This document shows, piece after piece, positions 1 to 8,588 of a stretch of DNA of 37,266 nt. Each line of letters begins with the position of its first letter. The stretch's first letter is position 1. The notes below the pieces were generated by a model. The model saw nothing but the letters and a program-made list of their open reading frames with translations, did no database searches and had not been told where the DNA came from. The stretch is from an uncultured Ruminococcus sp. Lineage in GTDB: Bacteria > Bacillota > Clostridia > Oscillospirales > CAG-272. Position numbers and translations under genes: made by a program. The DNA lies in assembly GCA_902782445.1 (NCBI GenBank), contig CACZNC010000085.1, positions 1-37,266 of the forward strand. The letters run 5' to 3'.

Positions 1-81
1 CAGAAAGGTGTTGACTGGCAGTTTACCACTGGTGAGGCAAGAACTAAGTTAAAGCATCTATATCCTATCATAAAGATTTAG
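1..81 (+). CDS. IS630-family transposase, C-terminal end only
   Basis: Frame 1 is open from the window edge to a TAG at 79-81 and encodes 26 residues that include DWQFTTGEARTKLKHLYP. A W-x-FTT-x-x-AR-x-KL-x-x-LYP tail is what I know from the C-terminus of IS630-family (DDE, TA-target) transposases. The DNA here is clearly more AT-rich than the rest of the window, which fits a mobile element. Only the last residues are visible, so catalytic residues and the left end lie outside the window. The element should end within a few tens of bases after the stop, since heptamer repeats begin at about 95; I could not identify its terminal inverted repeat. Confidence 0.7.
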   Translation, partial: QKGVDWQFTTGEARTKLKHLYPIIKI

Positions 82-93
82 AGTTTACAATAT

Positions 94-188
94 ACTAGTG
101 GTTAGCGGCTAGTAGAACCGTCAGCGGACACAGAATTAGGAATGAGGAGTGAATTCAGAATTCAGAATTATGAATTCTGAATTTGAAG
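94..188 (-). repeat. Period-7 repeat array (three heptamer classes) ending at a parS site
   Basis: Reading left to right, CTAGTGG/TTAGCGG/CTAGTAG units are followed by GGAATGA/GGAGTGA units and then GAATTCA, GAATTCA, GAATTAT, GAATTCT, GAATTTG. All have period 7. The array stops about one base before the parS site at 190. With repeat A it fills the gap between the transposase tail and the gene at 560. Confidence 0.85.
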
Positions 189-189
189 A

Positions 190-205
190 TGTTTCACGTG
201 GAACA
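190..205 (-). promoter_or_regulatory. parS-like site 1 (exact on minus strand)
   Basis: The + strand reads TGTTTCACGTGGAACA; its reverse complement TGTTCCACGTGAAACA is the classic B. subtilis parS sequence, the loading site of ParB/Spo0J. ParB binding here is inferred from sequence only. Confidence 0.75.
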
Positions 206-285
206 ACACCCCTAAAGCCCTTGTTATTCTTCGCCTGCGCGGGGTTAGCCTTTCGGTTCCCGCCGCACGGAAACGCGACAACGCC

Positions 286-481
286 GAATGCGCGCCTGAA
301 TCTCCGCCGTGAGGCCGCAGGACTTGTCCTGCGCATGGGTTAAGCTGCACGCCGAAGGCCGCGCGAGGTTGGCTCCATGTTCCGGCTCGTCACGTCTGAA
401 TCTGTCAAAACGCGCGAAGACCGCTCCATGTTCCGGCTGCAAGACCGCGCGTCCCCCGAATCCAGCGAAGCGCTCCCATCC
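286..481 (+). repeat. Repeat A, copy 1
   Basis: The module begins AATGCGCGCCTGAATC and ends near CAGCGAAGCGCTCCCATCC. It contains the hairpin GCAGGACTTGTCCTGC at about 318 and the shared segment CCGCGCGAGG. It lies between parS site 1 and the start of the gene at 560. Small ORFs across it look like by-products of its GC content. Confidence 0.85.
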
Positions 482-559
482 CAAAAACATAAATCCCGCA
501 CCGCCCCCCATCCCGGCCGATCATAAAAGACACCGTCATTCGTTCATAAAGGAGAATCT

Positions 560-3490
560 ATGAAACACCTTCTCGAAGAAATCGAAAAAACCGCGCCTTC
601 TTACGGTTCCCTGCCCTTCTGGTCCTGGAACGACCGGCTGGATCCGGAGGAACTGCGGCGTCAGATCCGCGTGATGAAGTCCCTCGGCATGAACGGATTC
701 TTCATGCACGCCCGCGGAGGGCTCGAAACCGAATACCTTTCCGACGAGTGGTTCGACGCCATCGCCGCGTCCGTCGACGAAGCGGAAAAGCTCGGCATGG
801 AGGCCTGGTCCTACGACGAAAACGGCTGGCCCTCCGGGTTCGCGGGCGGCGCGCTCCTCCACGACAAGAGGAACTTCGCCCTCGCCATCGAGCAGAAGAC
901 CGGACCCTGGCCCGCCGATCTGGACCCCGGGGACCTCATCGCCGTCTACGAAAAGAATGAAGACGGGACGTTCCGTTATATCACCGAAGACACCAGCCGG
1001 GGCGAATACCTGATCCTCTATAAGCGCTACGACGAGAGCTATGTGGACACCCTCGACGCCTCGATCACCGACAAATTCATCGCCGCCACCCATGAGGAAT
1101 ACAAAAAGCGGATCCCGGCGGACCGGTGGGGCAAGGGGAAGGCCATGCCCGGATTCTTCACCGACGAGCCGCAGTACTACCGCTGGGGCAATCCCTGGTC
1201 GAACACCCTCCCCGGGGAATTCGAACAGGCTTACGGCTATTCCATCTACGGGAAGCTCCCGGCGGTCTTTTACGACTTCGATGGCGCAGACAAATTCCGC
1301 TACGACTACTATTATCTGATCCACCGGCTGTTCATCACCAATTTCATCAAGAAGATCTACGACTGGTGCGAGGCGAACGGCGCGGCTCTCACGGGTCACG
1401 CGGTGGAGGAGAGCTCCCTCGGCGGGCAGATGATGTGCATCGGCGGCGTCATGCCCTTCTACGAGTACGAGACCATCCCCGGCGTGGACTACCTCGGGCG
1501 CGGGATCCAGGACGACATTTCCTTCAAGCAGCTCGGATCCGCCGCCGCCCAGCTGGGGAAGAAAAAAGCCCTCTCCGAAATGTTCGCCTGCTGCGGCTGG
1601 GACGTCAGCCCCACGGAGCTCAAGCGGATCGCCGAGGTCCAGTACGCGGGGGGCGTCAACCTCATGTGTCAGCACCTCTATCCGTACAGCGAACGGGGCC
1701 AGAGGAAGCGCGACTATCCCCTCCACTACTCCGAGCACAACCCATGGCAGCCGAAGATGGCCGAATTCGACCGCTATTTCAACAATCTTGGCGCGATCCT
1801 CTCCCGCGGGACCGAATACGCCCCCACCCTCGTGATCCACCCGATCCACGGCGCCTACTGCAAGTACAAGAAGGGCACCGATTCGCTGAGAGAGATCGAA
1901 GGGAAATTCTTCGCCCTCTCCCGCCTCCTCGGGCAGAACCAGATCCCCTACCACTGGGGCGACGAGTGGATGATGGCGCGGATGGCCTCCGTGGAGGGAA
2001 AGCGGATCCGGGTGGGCCTCTGCTCCTACGACGCCGTGATCGTCCCCTTCACCTATTCCCTCGATTCGAACACGGTGAAGCTCCTCGAAGAATTCAAGGA
2101 AAACGGCGGCGCGGTGTACCTCTTCGACGGGATCCCCGCGTATGTGGACGGGGAGGACGCGGGCTCGAAGCTGGACTTTCTGAAGGACGCCCCCGCCTTC
2201 GATCCCTCCCTCGCTCTCCGGGACGCGCAATTCGAGACGCCCGCTCCTTCGGTCCGCAAGATGACCCGGGAACTGTCCGACGGGGAAAAGATCGTCTTCC
2301 TCGCCAACGTGGGCACGGACACCCTCTGCCCCGTGAAGATCGACCTGCCCCGGGGGAACTGGGCGGAGCTGGATATCGCCTCGCTGGAGCTGAAACCCGT
2401 CTGCTTTGAGAATACGGAGGACAAAACCGTCGTCAGCCTGAAATTCGAGGACGCCGAATCCCATGTCCTCGTCTGCTCCCCCGAGATCTGCCTGCCCGCC
2501 GCGGACGCCCCCGCCCTGCCCGGGAAGTTCATCCCGATCCCGAACACCCTGCGGCTGGCGGAGAAGCCCGAAAACGTCCTCACCCTCGACACGGTCTCCC
2601 GCTCGAACGACGGGGTGAACTGGGACGAGCCCCTGTCCGTCTACGGCGTGAAGGACAATCTGCTCCGGGAGAAGTACGCCGGTCCCCTGTGGCTGAAATT
2701 CTCCTTCGACTGCGGCGCGGTCCCCGAAACTCTCCGCGTCGTCCTCGAGCCGATGTTCGAAACGGTGGCGGTCAACGGTACGGAGGTCTTCCCGAACAAA
2801 AAGAACTGGTGGTTCGACCGGTCCTTCGCCTCGGCTGAGATCGCCCCGCTGACGAAGGAGGGAACGAACGAGATCGTCGTGAAGCTCGACTATTTCCAGC
2901 GGGACTACGTCTATTACGTCCTCTACTCCGGGGTCTCGGAATCCCTGCGCAACTGCCTCGTATTTGACACCGAGATCGAACCGGCCTACCTGGTCGGGGA
3001 CTTCGCGCTCCGCTGCAACGGCATATTCGCGGACGGCGAGCGGAATTCCACGGTTTACGACGGCGGATTCACCCTCGTCCGGCAGCCCGCGGTGGTTCCC
3101 GCGAGGGACGTCGTGCGGGGCGGATTCCCCTTCTACGGCGGACGCCTGTCGGTCTGCTTCGATTACGACTGGGCGGAGGGCAAGCCCACGGTCCTCTGCT
3201 GCGACGGACGCTTTGCCGCGGCGGAGATCACGGTCAACGGCCAACCCGCCGGATCCATGCTCTTCTTCCGGCACCTCGACTTGGCGCCTTACCTGAAAGA
3301 GGGGAAGAACGAGATCGGCGTCACCGTCGTCAATTCGATGCGCAACGCGATGGGTCCCCACCACCGCCACGACCCGGAACCCTACGGCCTCGGCCCGAAC
3401 ACCTTCTCCTTCGAAAAGGAGTGGAAGGGCAGGGAGTGCAGAGGGTACCTCCCGCGGTATGCGTTTGTAAGATTTGGAGTGAAGAAGTAA
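560..3490 (+). CDS. GH106-like glycoside hydrolase (alpha-L-rhamnosidase-like)
   Basis: This 976-residue protein resembles the GH106/alpha-L-rhamnosidase group, which releases rhamnose from pectic or plant glycans. Visible hallmarks are GSLPFWSWND near residues 16-25, GMNGFFMHARGG near 43-54, YDENGWPSGFAGG at 85-97, and acidic clusters FFTDEPQ (E203) and GHAVEESS (E283/E284), where family catalytic glutamates would be expected. The C-terminal third looks like beta-sandwich domains (FETVAVNG near 740) and ends in a PHHRHDPEPYGLGP segment of the kind seen in these enzymes. There is no signal peptide, so it probably acts in the cytoplasm on imported oligosaccharides. AAGGAG lies 5 bases before the ATG. 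Exact substrate is uncertain. Confidence 0.75.
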   Translation: MKHLLEEIEKTAPSYGSLPFWSWNDRLDPEELRRQIRVMKSLGMNGFFMHARGGLETEYLSDEWFDAIAASVDEAEKLGMEAWSYDENGWPSGFAGGALLHDKRNFALAIEQKTGPWPADLDPGDLIAVYEKNEDGTFRYITEDTSRGEYLILYKRYDESYVDTLDASITDKFIAATHEEYKKRIPADRWGKGKAMPGFFTDEPQYYRWGNPWSNTLPGEFEQAYGYSIYGKLPAVFYDFDGADKFRYDYYYLIHRLFITNFIKKIYDWCEANGAALTGHAVEESSLGGQMMCIGGVMPFYEYETIPGVDYLGRGIQDDISFKQLGSAAAQLGKKKALSEMFACCGWDVSPTELKRIAEVQYAGGVNLMCQHLYPYSERGQRKRDYPLHYSEHNPWQPKMAEFDRYFNNLGAILSRGTEYAPTLVIHPIHGAYCKYKKGTDSLREIEGKFFALSRLLGQNQIPYHWGDEWMMARMASVEGKRIRVGLCSYDAVIVPFTYSLDSNTVKLLEEFKENGGAVYLFDGIPAYVDGEDAGSKLDFLKDAPAFDPSLALRDAQFETPAPSVRKMTRELSDGEKIVFLANVGTDTLCPVKIDLPRGNWAELDIASLELKPVCFENTEDKTVVSLKFEDAESHVLVCSPEICLPAADAPALPGKFIPIPNTLRLAEKPENVLTLDTVSRSNDGVNWDEPLSVYGVKDNLLREKYAGPLWLKFSFDCGAVPETLRVVLEPMFETVAVNGTEVFPNKKNWWFDRSFASAEIAPLTKEGTNEIVVKLDYFQRDYVYYVLYSGVSESLRNCLVFDTEIEPAYLVGDFALRCNGIFADGERNSTVYDGGFTLVRQPAVVPARDVVRGGFPFYGGRLSVCFDYDWAEGKPTVLCCDGRFAAAEITVNGQPAGSMLFFRHLDLAPYLKEGKNEIGVTVVNSMRNAMGPHHRHDPEPYGLGPNTFSFEKEWKGRECRGYLPRYAFVRFGVKK

Positions 3491-3549
3491 GCACAGTCCC
3501 CGCACCTCGTCCGCGGCGGGATTTCGTGCGGCGGGGATCCTGCGGGTAT

Positions 3550-3742
3550 CGTGTATGGAAAAGGAGTCGGCATCGGACGCGCGTCTCCGCATCCAAAACC
3601 GGCTCCATATCCCCGCGCGTTCCTGCCGCATCCGTCATCACGAACCCAAAACCCGGTGTCGACCCGGCTTGATCGCCGAAGTGCAGCCAAACCCATGCAC
3701 GGGACAAGCCCGTGGCCTCCGGCGGCGTTTCAGGCGCGCATG
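3550..3742 (-). repeat. Repeat A, copy 2
   Basis: This is repeat A in reverse orientation, ending CAGGCGCGCAT at 3731-3741. Its hairpin is CACGGGACAAGCCCGTG, different in sequence from copy 1 but still self-complementary. It lies between the GH106-like gene and parS site 2. Confidence 0.8.
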
Positions 3743-3774
3743 AAAAGAGGACGATGTACAGACTCCTGCCCGAA

Positions 3775-3790
3775 TGTTTCACGTGAAACA
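3775..3790. promoter_or_regulatory. parS-like site 2
   Basis: TGTTTCACGTGAAACA, a perfect palindrome matching the ParB-binding consensus. It joins repeat A (left) to a heptamer array (right). Confidence 0.8.
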
Positions 3791-3897
3791 ATTCCTCATT
3801 CCTAATTCCTAATTCCTAATTTCGTGAGGACGGTCTACTAACCACTAACTGCTGGCCACTAACTACTAACCGCCATTCCTCATTCCACTCAGAAAGA
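3791..3897 (+). repeat. Period-7 repeat array after parS site 2
   Basis: Starting right after parS the order is ATTCCTC/ATTCCTA units, then CTAACCA/CTAACTG/CTAACTA units, then ATTCCTCATTCC. The array ends just before the start of the kinase at 3908. Confidence 0.85.
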
Positions 3898-3907
3898 AGC
3901 CTTTCCT

Positions 3908-4909
3908 ATGATCGTCTGTTTCGGTGAAATCCTGCTCCGTCTGTCCCCTCCGGGCGCGTACCGGCTTGCGCAGGCGGATTCCTTCGACGCAGTCTACGGG
4001 GGCGCGGAGGCCAATACGGCAGTCGCTCTCGCGGGATTCGGGGATCCTTCGGCCGTCGTCACCCGCTTCCCGGACAATGAGATCGGCCGATCCGCCGAAG
4101 GTTCCCTGCGCCGGTGGGGCGTCGACACCTCCCGGATCTCGTGGGGCGGCTCCCGGATCGGGATCTATTTCCTCGAAAAAGGAGCGTCCCTGCGCCCCTC
4201 GAAGGTCCTCTACGACCGCCGCGGATCCGCCGTCGCCGAGGCGTCCCCCGGGGATTTCGACTGGGACTCCGTCCTCTCCGGGGCGTCGGCCTTCTTCTTC
4301 ACGGGCATCACCCCCGCGCTGTCGGACGCCCTCCCGGGGATCCTTGAAGACGCCTTCGCGGTGTGCCGGAGCCGGAAGATCCCGGTGTTCTGCGACGTGA
4401 ACTACCGCTCCGCCCTCTGGACCCCCGAAAAGGCCGCCCCCGTCATGCGCTCCCTCGTGAGGGGGATCCATACGCTGACGGTGAACGAGGAGCACGCGGC
4501 CCTGCTGTTCGGGGTCTCGCCGCTGTCCGGGGACGGGGACGCGAAAATATCGGAGATCGCCTCCCGGCTTGCGGAGGAATACGGGATCCGGCGGATCGCG
4601 CTGACCTTCCGGCTGTCGGAATCCGCGGAAATCAACACGGTCTCGGGGGCTCTCTGGGAGGACGGCAGGCTGTTCCGCTCCCGCCCGTACCGGGTCCCCA
4701 TCGTCGACCGGATCGGGGGAGGGGACGCCTTTTCCGCCGGTCTGATCCACGGCACCCTCGCCGGATGGGATCCCGCCCGGACGGTGGAGTTCGCCTCCGC
4801 GGCCAACGCCCTGAAGCACTCGGTGCACGGGGACGCTCTGATCGCGTCGGAGGAGGAGGTCCTGCGGCTGGCGGAATCGGCCGACGGGACGGTGCGGATG
4901 ATTCGGTAG
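3908..4909 (+). CDS. kdgK: PfkB-family sugar kinase, probably 2-dehydro-3-deoxygluconokinase
   Basis: The 333-residue protein is a ribokinase/PfkB-fold sugar kinase. The N-terminus MIVCFGEILLRLSPPG and the YGGAEANTAVALAGFG segment (30-45) form the sugar-binding part. DRIGGGDAFSAGL near 267-279 is the second PfkB signature with catalytic base D273. The best guess is KdgK, which phosphorylates 2-keto-3-deoxygluconate from uronate and pectin breakdown and fits the neighbouring plant-glycan glycosidase; fructokinase or another PfkB specificity is possible. The Shine-Dalgarno is weak (AGAAAGAAG about 10 bases upstream), and the heptamer array ends about 10 bases before the ATG. Confidence 0.75.
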   Translation: MIVCFGEILLRLSPPGAYRLAQADSFDAVYGGAEANTAVALAGFGDPSAVVTRFPDNEIGRSAEGSLRRWGVDTSRISWGGSRIGIYFLEKGASLRPSKVLYDRRGSAVAEASPGDFDWDSVLSGASAFFFTGITPALSDALPGILEDAFAVCRSRKIPVFCDVNYRSALWTPEKAAPVMRSLVRGIHTLTVNEEHAALLFGVSPLSGDGDAKISEIASRLAEEYGIRRIALTFRLSESAEINTVSGALWEDGRLFRSRPYRVPIVDRIGGGDAFSAGLIHGTLAGWDPARTVEFASAANALKHSVHGDALIASEEEVLRLAESADGTVRMIR

Positions 4910-5014
4910 GAAGACGGGTTTCGGCTCGGGCCGGACCATCCCGGATCTCTTCGGATGATCGGACCGGATCAGGGCTCAGAAACTGGCACAAAAACTTTTG
5001 ATTGGGATTGCGTT

Positions 5015-5785
5015 ATGGTTATTTTGGCATCAGACTACGACGGCACGCTGAACCGGGGCGGGATCTCCGCCGAGGACCGGGCGGCCGTGGCCCGTTTCCG
5101 CAAAGCGGGCAACCTTTTCGGGATCGTGACCGGCCGGGACTACTGGATGTACGAGACCGTCCGGGAAGCGGATTTCGCCCTCGACTTCATCCTCGCGATG
5201 AACGGGGCCATGCTCATCTCCACCGACGGGGACCGGGCCGGGGAGATCCTCCGCTGCGAGGAGAAAAAGAACGACGGCTGCATCCGGGCCATCGCGGAGC
5301 ACGTGGGGAAAAACTATAACCACAGCGTCGACACGGTCTTTTACAGGGAACGGATCCGCTTCCACGCCCGCCATCCCGAGGGGAACGACCGGTATTCGCC
5401 CCTCTGCTGCGCGGACGAAGTGCCCCTCTTCTCCCAACTGAACACCCGCTGCGACAACGACGCGGACGCCGCCCGGTGCGTGAAGGAGATCAACGAACGC
5501 TGGGGCGGGACGGTGAACGCGCTCCAGAACGGGAACTGCATCGACATCCCCCCGGCGGGGATCGACAAGGGGGAAGGCGTGGCCCGGTTCGCCCGCTCCG
5601 TCGGGGTCCCGGAGGAAAACGTCTTCTGCGCGGGGGACAATATGAACGACTACGCGATGATCGCCCGGTTCCGGGGCCTCGCGGTGGAGAACGCCGTCCC
5701 GGATCTGAAAGCGGCAGCGGAAGCGGTCTTCCCGTCCATCGCGGCGATGATCGGTTTTATCATGGACCTGGCCGACCGCCCTTGA
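5015..5785 (+). CDS. HAD-superfamily phosphatase (Cof type)
   Basis: A 256-residue HAD hydrolase. Motif I is ASDYDGTLNR at the N-terminus, with the nucleophilic aspartate in DYDGT, and motif IV is CAGDNMNDYAMI near residues 207-218. The cap between them fits the Cof/IIB group, which dephosphorylates sugar phosphates and other small metabolites. I chose the ATG at 5015 because motif I must lie near the N-terminus; an upstream in-frame ATG at 4955 would add 20 residues unlike the family. The Shine-Dalgarno is poor. The gene follows the kinase by about 105 bases on the same strand. Its TGA stop (5783-5785) overlaps the -35 box of the pduL promoter. Confidence 0.8.
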   Translation: MVILASDYDGTLNRGGISAEDRAAVARFRKAGNLFGIVTGRDYWMYETVREADFALDFILAMNGAMLISTDGDRAGEILRCEEKKNDGCIRAIAEHVGKNYNHSVDTVFYRERIRFHARHPEGNDRYSPLCCADEVPLFSQLNTRCDNDADAARCVKEINERWGGTVNALQNGNCIDIPPAGIDKGEGVARFARSVGVPEENVFCAGDNMNDYAMIARFRGLAVENAVPDLKAAAEAVFPSIAAMIGFIMDLADRP

Positions 5786-5810
5786 CATTCCCGGTCCGGG
5801 GTGCTATAAT
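5782..5810 (+). promoter_or_regulatory. Sigma-A type promoter of pduL
   Basis: TTGACA (5782-5787) and TATAAT (5805-5810) are separated by 17 bases, a full consensus match. The -35 overlaps the stop codon of the upstream phosphatase gene. pduL begins 51 bases after the -10. Confidence 0.85.
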
Positions 5811-5861
5811 ATCAGGGATGCAAAGTTCAATCAAACAGAGATAGCGGAGGAAACATCCAAA

Positions 5862-6434
5862 ATGGCAAAAGTTCTCGTTGAAACCAGTGCCCGTCACGTC
5901 CACCTGACCGAGGAGCACATCGCGATCCTCTTCGGCGAAGGCCACACCCTCACCAAGAAGAAGGATCTCTCCCAGCCCGGTCAGTTCGCCTGCGACGAGC
6001 GTGTCACCGTCGTCGGCCCGAAGAAATCCCTCGAGCGCGTGTCCATCCTCGGTCCCGCCAGACCCGCCACTCAGGTGGAGCTCAGCCTCACCGACGCCCG
6101 TTCCATCGGCGTGGACGCGCCCGTGAGAGAATCCGGCGACATCGCTGGCTCCGGCGCCTGCAAGCTCATCGGTCCCTGCGGGGAGGTCGAAATCTCCGAG
6201 GGCGTGATCGCGGCGAAGCGCCACATCCACTTCACTCCCGAGGACGCGAAGGAATTCGGCGTGGAGGACAAGCAGATCGTGTCCGTGAAGATCGACACCG
6301 ACGGCCGCAGCCTCGTCTTCGGCGACGTGGTGGTCCGCGTCAGCACGAAATTCAAGGCCGCGATGCACATCGACACCGACGAATCCAACGCAGCCGGATG
6401 CGCCGGAACGGTGTACGGGGAAGTGATTCTCTGA
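5862..6434 (+). CDS. pduL: Phosphate propanoyltransferase / phosphotransacylase PduL
   Basis: This 190-residue protein is a PduL-type phosphotransacylase, converting acyl-CoA plus phosphate to acyl-phosphate plus CoA. Two halves carry the family histidine motifs: SARHVHLTEEHI near 9-20 and AKRHIHFTPEDA near 123-134. These hold the zinc-binding histidines. There is no shell-targeting extension at the N-terminus, which starts directly with MAKVLVETSARHVHL, so it is more likely a free cytosolic enzyme than a microcompartment cargo protein. In Clostridia PduL can replace Pta in acetate formation. GGAGG lies 11 bases before the ATG, the promoter at 5782-5810 is strong, and a terminator follows, so it appears monocistronic. 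Confidence 0.9.
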   Translation: MAKVLVETSARHVHLTEEHIAILFGEGHTLTKKKDLSQPGQFACDERVTVVGPKKSLERVSILGPARPATQVELSLTDARSIGVDAPVRESGDIAGSGACKLIGPCGEVEISEGVIAAKRHIHFTPEDAKEFGVEDKQIVSVKIDTDGRSLVFGDVVVRVSTKFKAAMHIDTDESNAAGCAGTVYGEVIL

Positions 6435-6453
6435 TTTTTGCCCGGTTAATCCG

Positions 6454-6488
6454 AAAAAGCCGTGGGGAAGGATCTCCGCGGCTTTTTT
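6454..6488 (+). terminator. Rho-independent terminator of pduL
   Basis: AAAAAGCCG pairs with CGGCTTTTT across a short GC-rich middle, and the 3' arm runs into a T-tract (TTTTTT at 6483-6488), 20 bases after the pduL stop. Confidence 0.85.
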
Positions 6489-6570
6489 GCGTTTGTGCGG
6501 AGCTGGATTTCGGAATTTTTTTGTTTTTCCGGGGCGGGATTTTGTTTAGCCGGAGGATGAAGGTTTTTGG

Positions 6571-6765
6571 GAGTGGAGCGCTTCGCTGGATGGAAGGGAC
6601 GCGCGTTTCCGCATCGAAAACCGTTCCCGCATCCCCGCGCGCTTTGACGGATTGCGGATTTAACGAGCCGGAATCAGGGAGACAACCTCGCGCGGTCTCT
6701 GGTCGTGCAGCCAAAACATGCGCAGGACAAGTCCTGCGGCCTTCGGCGGTGATTCAGGCGCGCAT
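6571..6765 (-). repeat. Repeat A, copy 3
   Basis: Reverse orientation, from GAGCGCTTCGCTGG to CAGGCGCGCAT, with hairpin GCAGGACAAGTCCTGC at about 6722. It is part of an approximately 1.1-kb gene-free stretch (6435-7536) that also holds parS sites 3 and 4, repeat E1, repeat F1, repeat A copy 4 and a heptamer stretch. I see no gene there. Confidence 0.85.
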
Positions 6766-6797
6766 ATAAAAGGGACAATGTGCAGTCGATCAGATGA

Positions 6798-6813
6798 TGT
6801 TTCACGTGAAACA
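6798..6813. promoter_or_regulatory. parS-like site 3
   Basis: TGTTTCACGTGAAACA, a perfect palindrome. Together with site 4 (295 bases away) it brackets repeat E copy 1. Confidence 0.8.
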
Positions 6814-6887
6814 ATCGTGATTTCCTTCTGTTTTTCCTGAAGCGATTCTTCATTCAGGCCGGAAACCCGTTCGTCGCCGCTTTACGG

Positions 6888-7049
6888 TGTCATTCTGAGC
6901 GTCAGCGAAGAATCTTCGCACTTAAAAGATCAAGCCGTAGTTCCAGTAGGAAGACAGTCTTCAATTCTTCTGCGGGAATCCATCGACTATAACTGCGGCC
7001 TGACAATGAAGCGCACAGATTCTTCGTCGCAGGCTCCTCAGAATGACAA
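6888..7049. repeat. Repeat E, copy 1, bracketed by two parS sites
   Basis: The element has inverted ends TGTCATTCTGAG and CTCAGAATGACA, with inner complementary blocks GAAGAATCTTCG and AGATTCTTCGTCG. This complete copy is non-coding and sits between parS sites 3 and 4. Confidence 0.8.
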
Positions 7050-7092
7050 AGAAAAAGCGGAACGCGGGGGTCAGCCGCACGGAATGAAGAAA

Positions 7093-7108
7093 TGTTTCAC
7101 GTGAAACA
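7093..7108. promoter_or_regulatory. parS-like site 4
   Basis: TGTTTCACGTGAAACA, a perfect palindrome, right edge of the repeat E1 cassette. A CCGTCAG/CTGACGG inverted repeat with a T-run (7113-7155) follows. Confidence 0.8.
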
Positions 7109-7167
7109 AAAATGCCGTCAGAGAAGAACGTCAATGTTCAACCCTGACGGTTTTTGTCCGCATGATC

Positions 7168-7241
7168 CTGTCTGCAAAAGGATCCGAATCTGAGCATGTG
7201 CGCGAGAGGGGGAGAAACAGTTTTTGCTTCCCGGACGCGCG
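7168..7241 (+). repeat. Repeat F, copy 1
   Basis: CTGTCTGCAAAAGGATCCGA, then GAATCTGAG, GCGCGAG and GAAACAGTTT match in order the module next to parS site 15 (37046-37176). It lies between parS site 4 and repeat A copy 4. Confidence 0.6.
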
Positions 7242-7249
7242 TTCCGTAT

Positions 7250-7446
7250 AATGCGCGACTGAATCGCCGCCGAATGGCCGAGGAGCATTGCTCCGAGCAT
7301 GTTTCAGCTGCACGACCGCAGACCGCGCGGGGAGAACGCCATGTTCCGCTCGTCATGTCTGAACCGGCAGAGGCCCGCGAAGATCGCCCCATTCCCCGAC
7401 TGAACGCCCGCGCGTCCCTTCCATTCCAGCGAAGCGCTCCCATATA
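7250..7446 (+). repeat. Repeat A, copy 4
   Basis: Same order of blocks as copy 1, but the hairpin reads GAGGAGCATTGCTCC, a different sequence with the pairing kept. The 3' end is CAGCGAAGCGCTCCCAT. Confidence 0.8.
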
Positions 7447-7505
7447 ATAACCGATAATCCCTCGCCGCACGTCATTCGGAGACGCACCGCACGTCATTCC
7501 GGTGA

Positions 7506-7536
7506 AACTCTAACCGCTAGCCACTAACGACTAATC
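7506..7536 (+). repeat. Short period-7 array at the lipoprotein stop
   Basis: CTAACCG CTAGCCA CTAACGA CTAAT at 7511-7535 runs up to the stop codon of the minus-strand lipoprotein gene. Confidence 0.75.
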
Positions 7537-8499
7537 TTACCCTTTTTTCTCCATCTTCTCCACCTCCGGGACCTGCGAGAGGAAAAACTCCCTCAGCGCG
7601 GCGGCGGCTTCTTCGTCGGGCTGCCAGGTCTTCTGCCGCCCGTCGGTGTAGTAGATCGTCACCGTCCGGGGATCGTGGAAGGACCAGCCCTCGGGGAACC
7701 GGGCGTAATCCTGCGCGCCGAGAAATTCTTTGAACGGCGGCCAGACAGAAGCGTCGACGATCTTCGTGAGGTCCTTCTTTTCCTTCCCCTCGTGCCAGCG
7801 GGTGATGAAATAGTACAGCTCTTCGCCGAAATCCGTGAGCTGGAAACTCTCGTCCGTTTCGTCGTCGTGGAAGAAGACGCCTCCGATCTCGGGCGGATCG
7901 TACCAGACGATCTCCCGTCCGATGGGATCGGCCAGCTCCCGGAGCAGATCGTCGAGGGTCCGGATCCTGCGGTCGGAGACGTTCCCGTACCGCACGGTCA
8001 CCTCCCCCTCCTCCGTCTTCCAGGTGAGCCAGAAGTTCCAGTAGTCCCCGCCGTCGAGGATCTCGATCTCCTCCCCGTCAACGGTCAGCGGCTCCGAATC
8101 GTCCTGTTCGGGGATCGGCCGGAGCTCGGGGTAGAGGTCCCCCACGATCTTTTCGAGATCCGCCCACTGTTCCGCGGTGATCGGGACATGGCTCTTCGTG
8201 GGGATATCAATGGAATCCGTCCCCTCCTCGGGCCAGTATTCCGCGCGGACGATCTCCTCCGGCGTGACTTCGATGGCGAATTCGGAATGGTACTCCATCG
8301 ACCCGGCGCTGGATTCGAGCTTGATCCGGCAGAGTTCGCCGGGCGTCGCGACGGCGGGAGACGCAGAGGAGGTCCCGCTCGTCTCGGGTTCGTTCCCGCC
8401 GGCGATCTTCCGGAAGCACCCGGCGAGCAGGGTCAGGAGGGACGTCATGAGGATCACCCCCGTCAGAATGATGATGAGTTTTTTTGAGCGAGGCACCAT
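7537..8499 (-). CDS. Lipoprotein of unknown function with two similar halves
   Basis: The 320-residue product starts MVPRSKKLIIILTGVILMTS and has a lipobox LLAGC (LTLLAGC), so it is probably lipidated on that cysteine and anchored to the outer face of the membrane. A Ser/Thr/Pro-rich stretch follows. Two halves, about 55-185 and 195-310, look alike in layout (strand-rich segment, an ITAEQW/VDASVWPPFKEF helix region, a VTVRYG/VTIYYTDG strand, an LDDLLREL/AALREFF helix), suggesting a duplicated domain. I recognise no family. The ATG at 8499 follows AAGGAGG at 8-base spacing; the longer open frame upstream reads into repeat B and should be ignored. Confidence 0.7.
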   Translation of the reverse strand: MVPRSKKLIIILTGVILMTSLLTLLAGCFRKIAGGNEPETSGTSSASPAVATPGELCRIKLESSAGSMEYHSEFAIEVTPEEIVRAEYWPEEGTDSIDIPTKSHVPITAEQWADLEKIVGDLYPELRPIPEQDDSEPLTVDGEEIEILDGGDYWNFWLTWKTEEGEVTVRYGNVSDRRIRTLDDLLRELADPIGREIVWYDPPEIGGVFFHDDETDESFQLTDFGEELYYFITRWHEGKEKKDLTKIVDASVWPPFKEFLGAQDYARFPEGWSFHDPRTVTIYYTDGRQKTWQPDEEAAAALREFFLSQVPEVEKMEKKG

Positions 8500-8588
8500 G
8501 TCGGAGTCCTCCTTCCGTTTGCTTGGATCAAAATCGTATGCAAAGAGGCTTATAACGTGTGCGGGTCCATTATGATATTCAAAGTTTT

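Noticed and set aside
190..205. CACGTG palindromes as Noc-binding sites or generic E-boxes
   Set aside because: Noc sites read TATTTCCCGGGAAATA. The full 16-base match here is to parS.
536..3631. Long minus-strand open frame (about 1031 codons) opposite the GH106-like gene
   Set aside because: Its translation is rich in Val, Glu, Gly and Arg without family motifs, as expected opposite a GC-rich gene. The + strand protein has clear motifs and a Shine-Dalgarno.
4910..5014. Terminator between the sugar kinase and phosphatase genes
   Set aside because: CCGGACC and GGACCGG are direct-palindrome look-alikes that do not pair cleanly, and no T-run follows.
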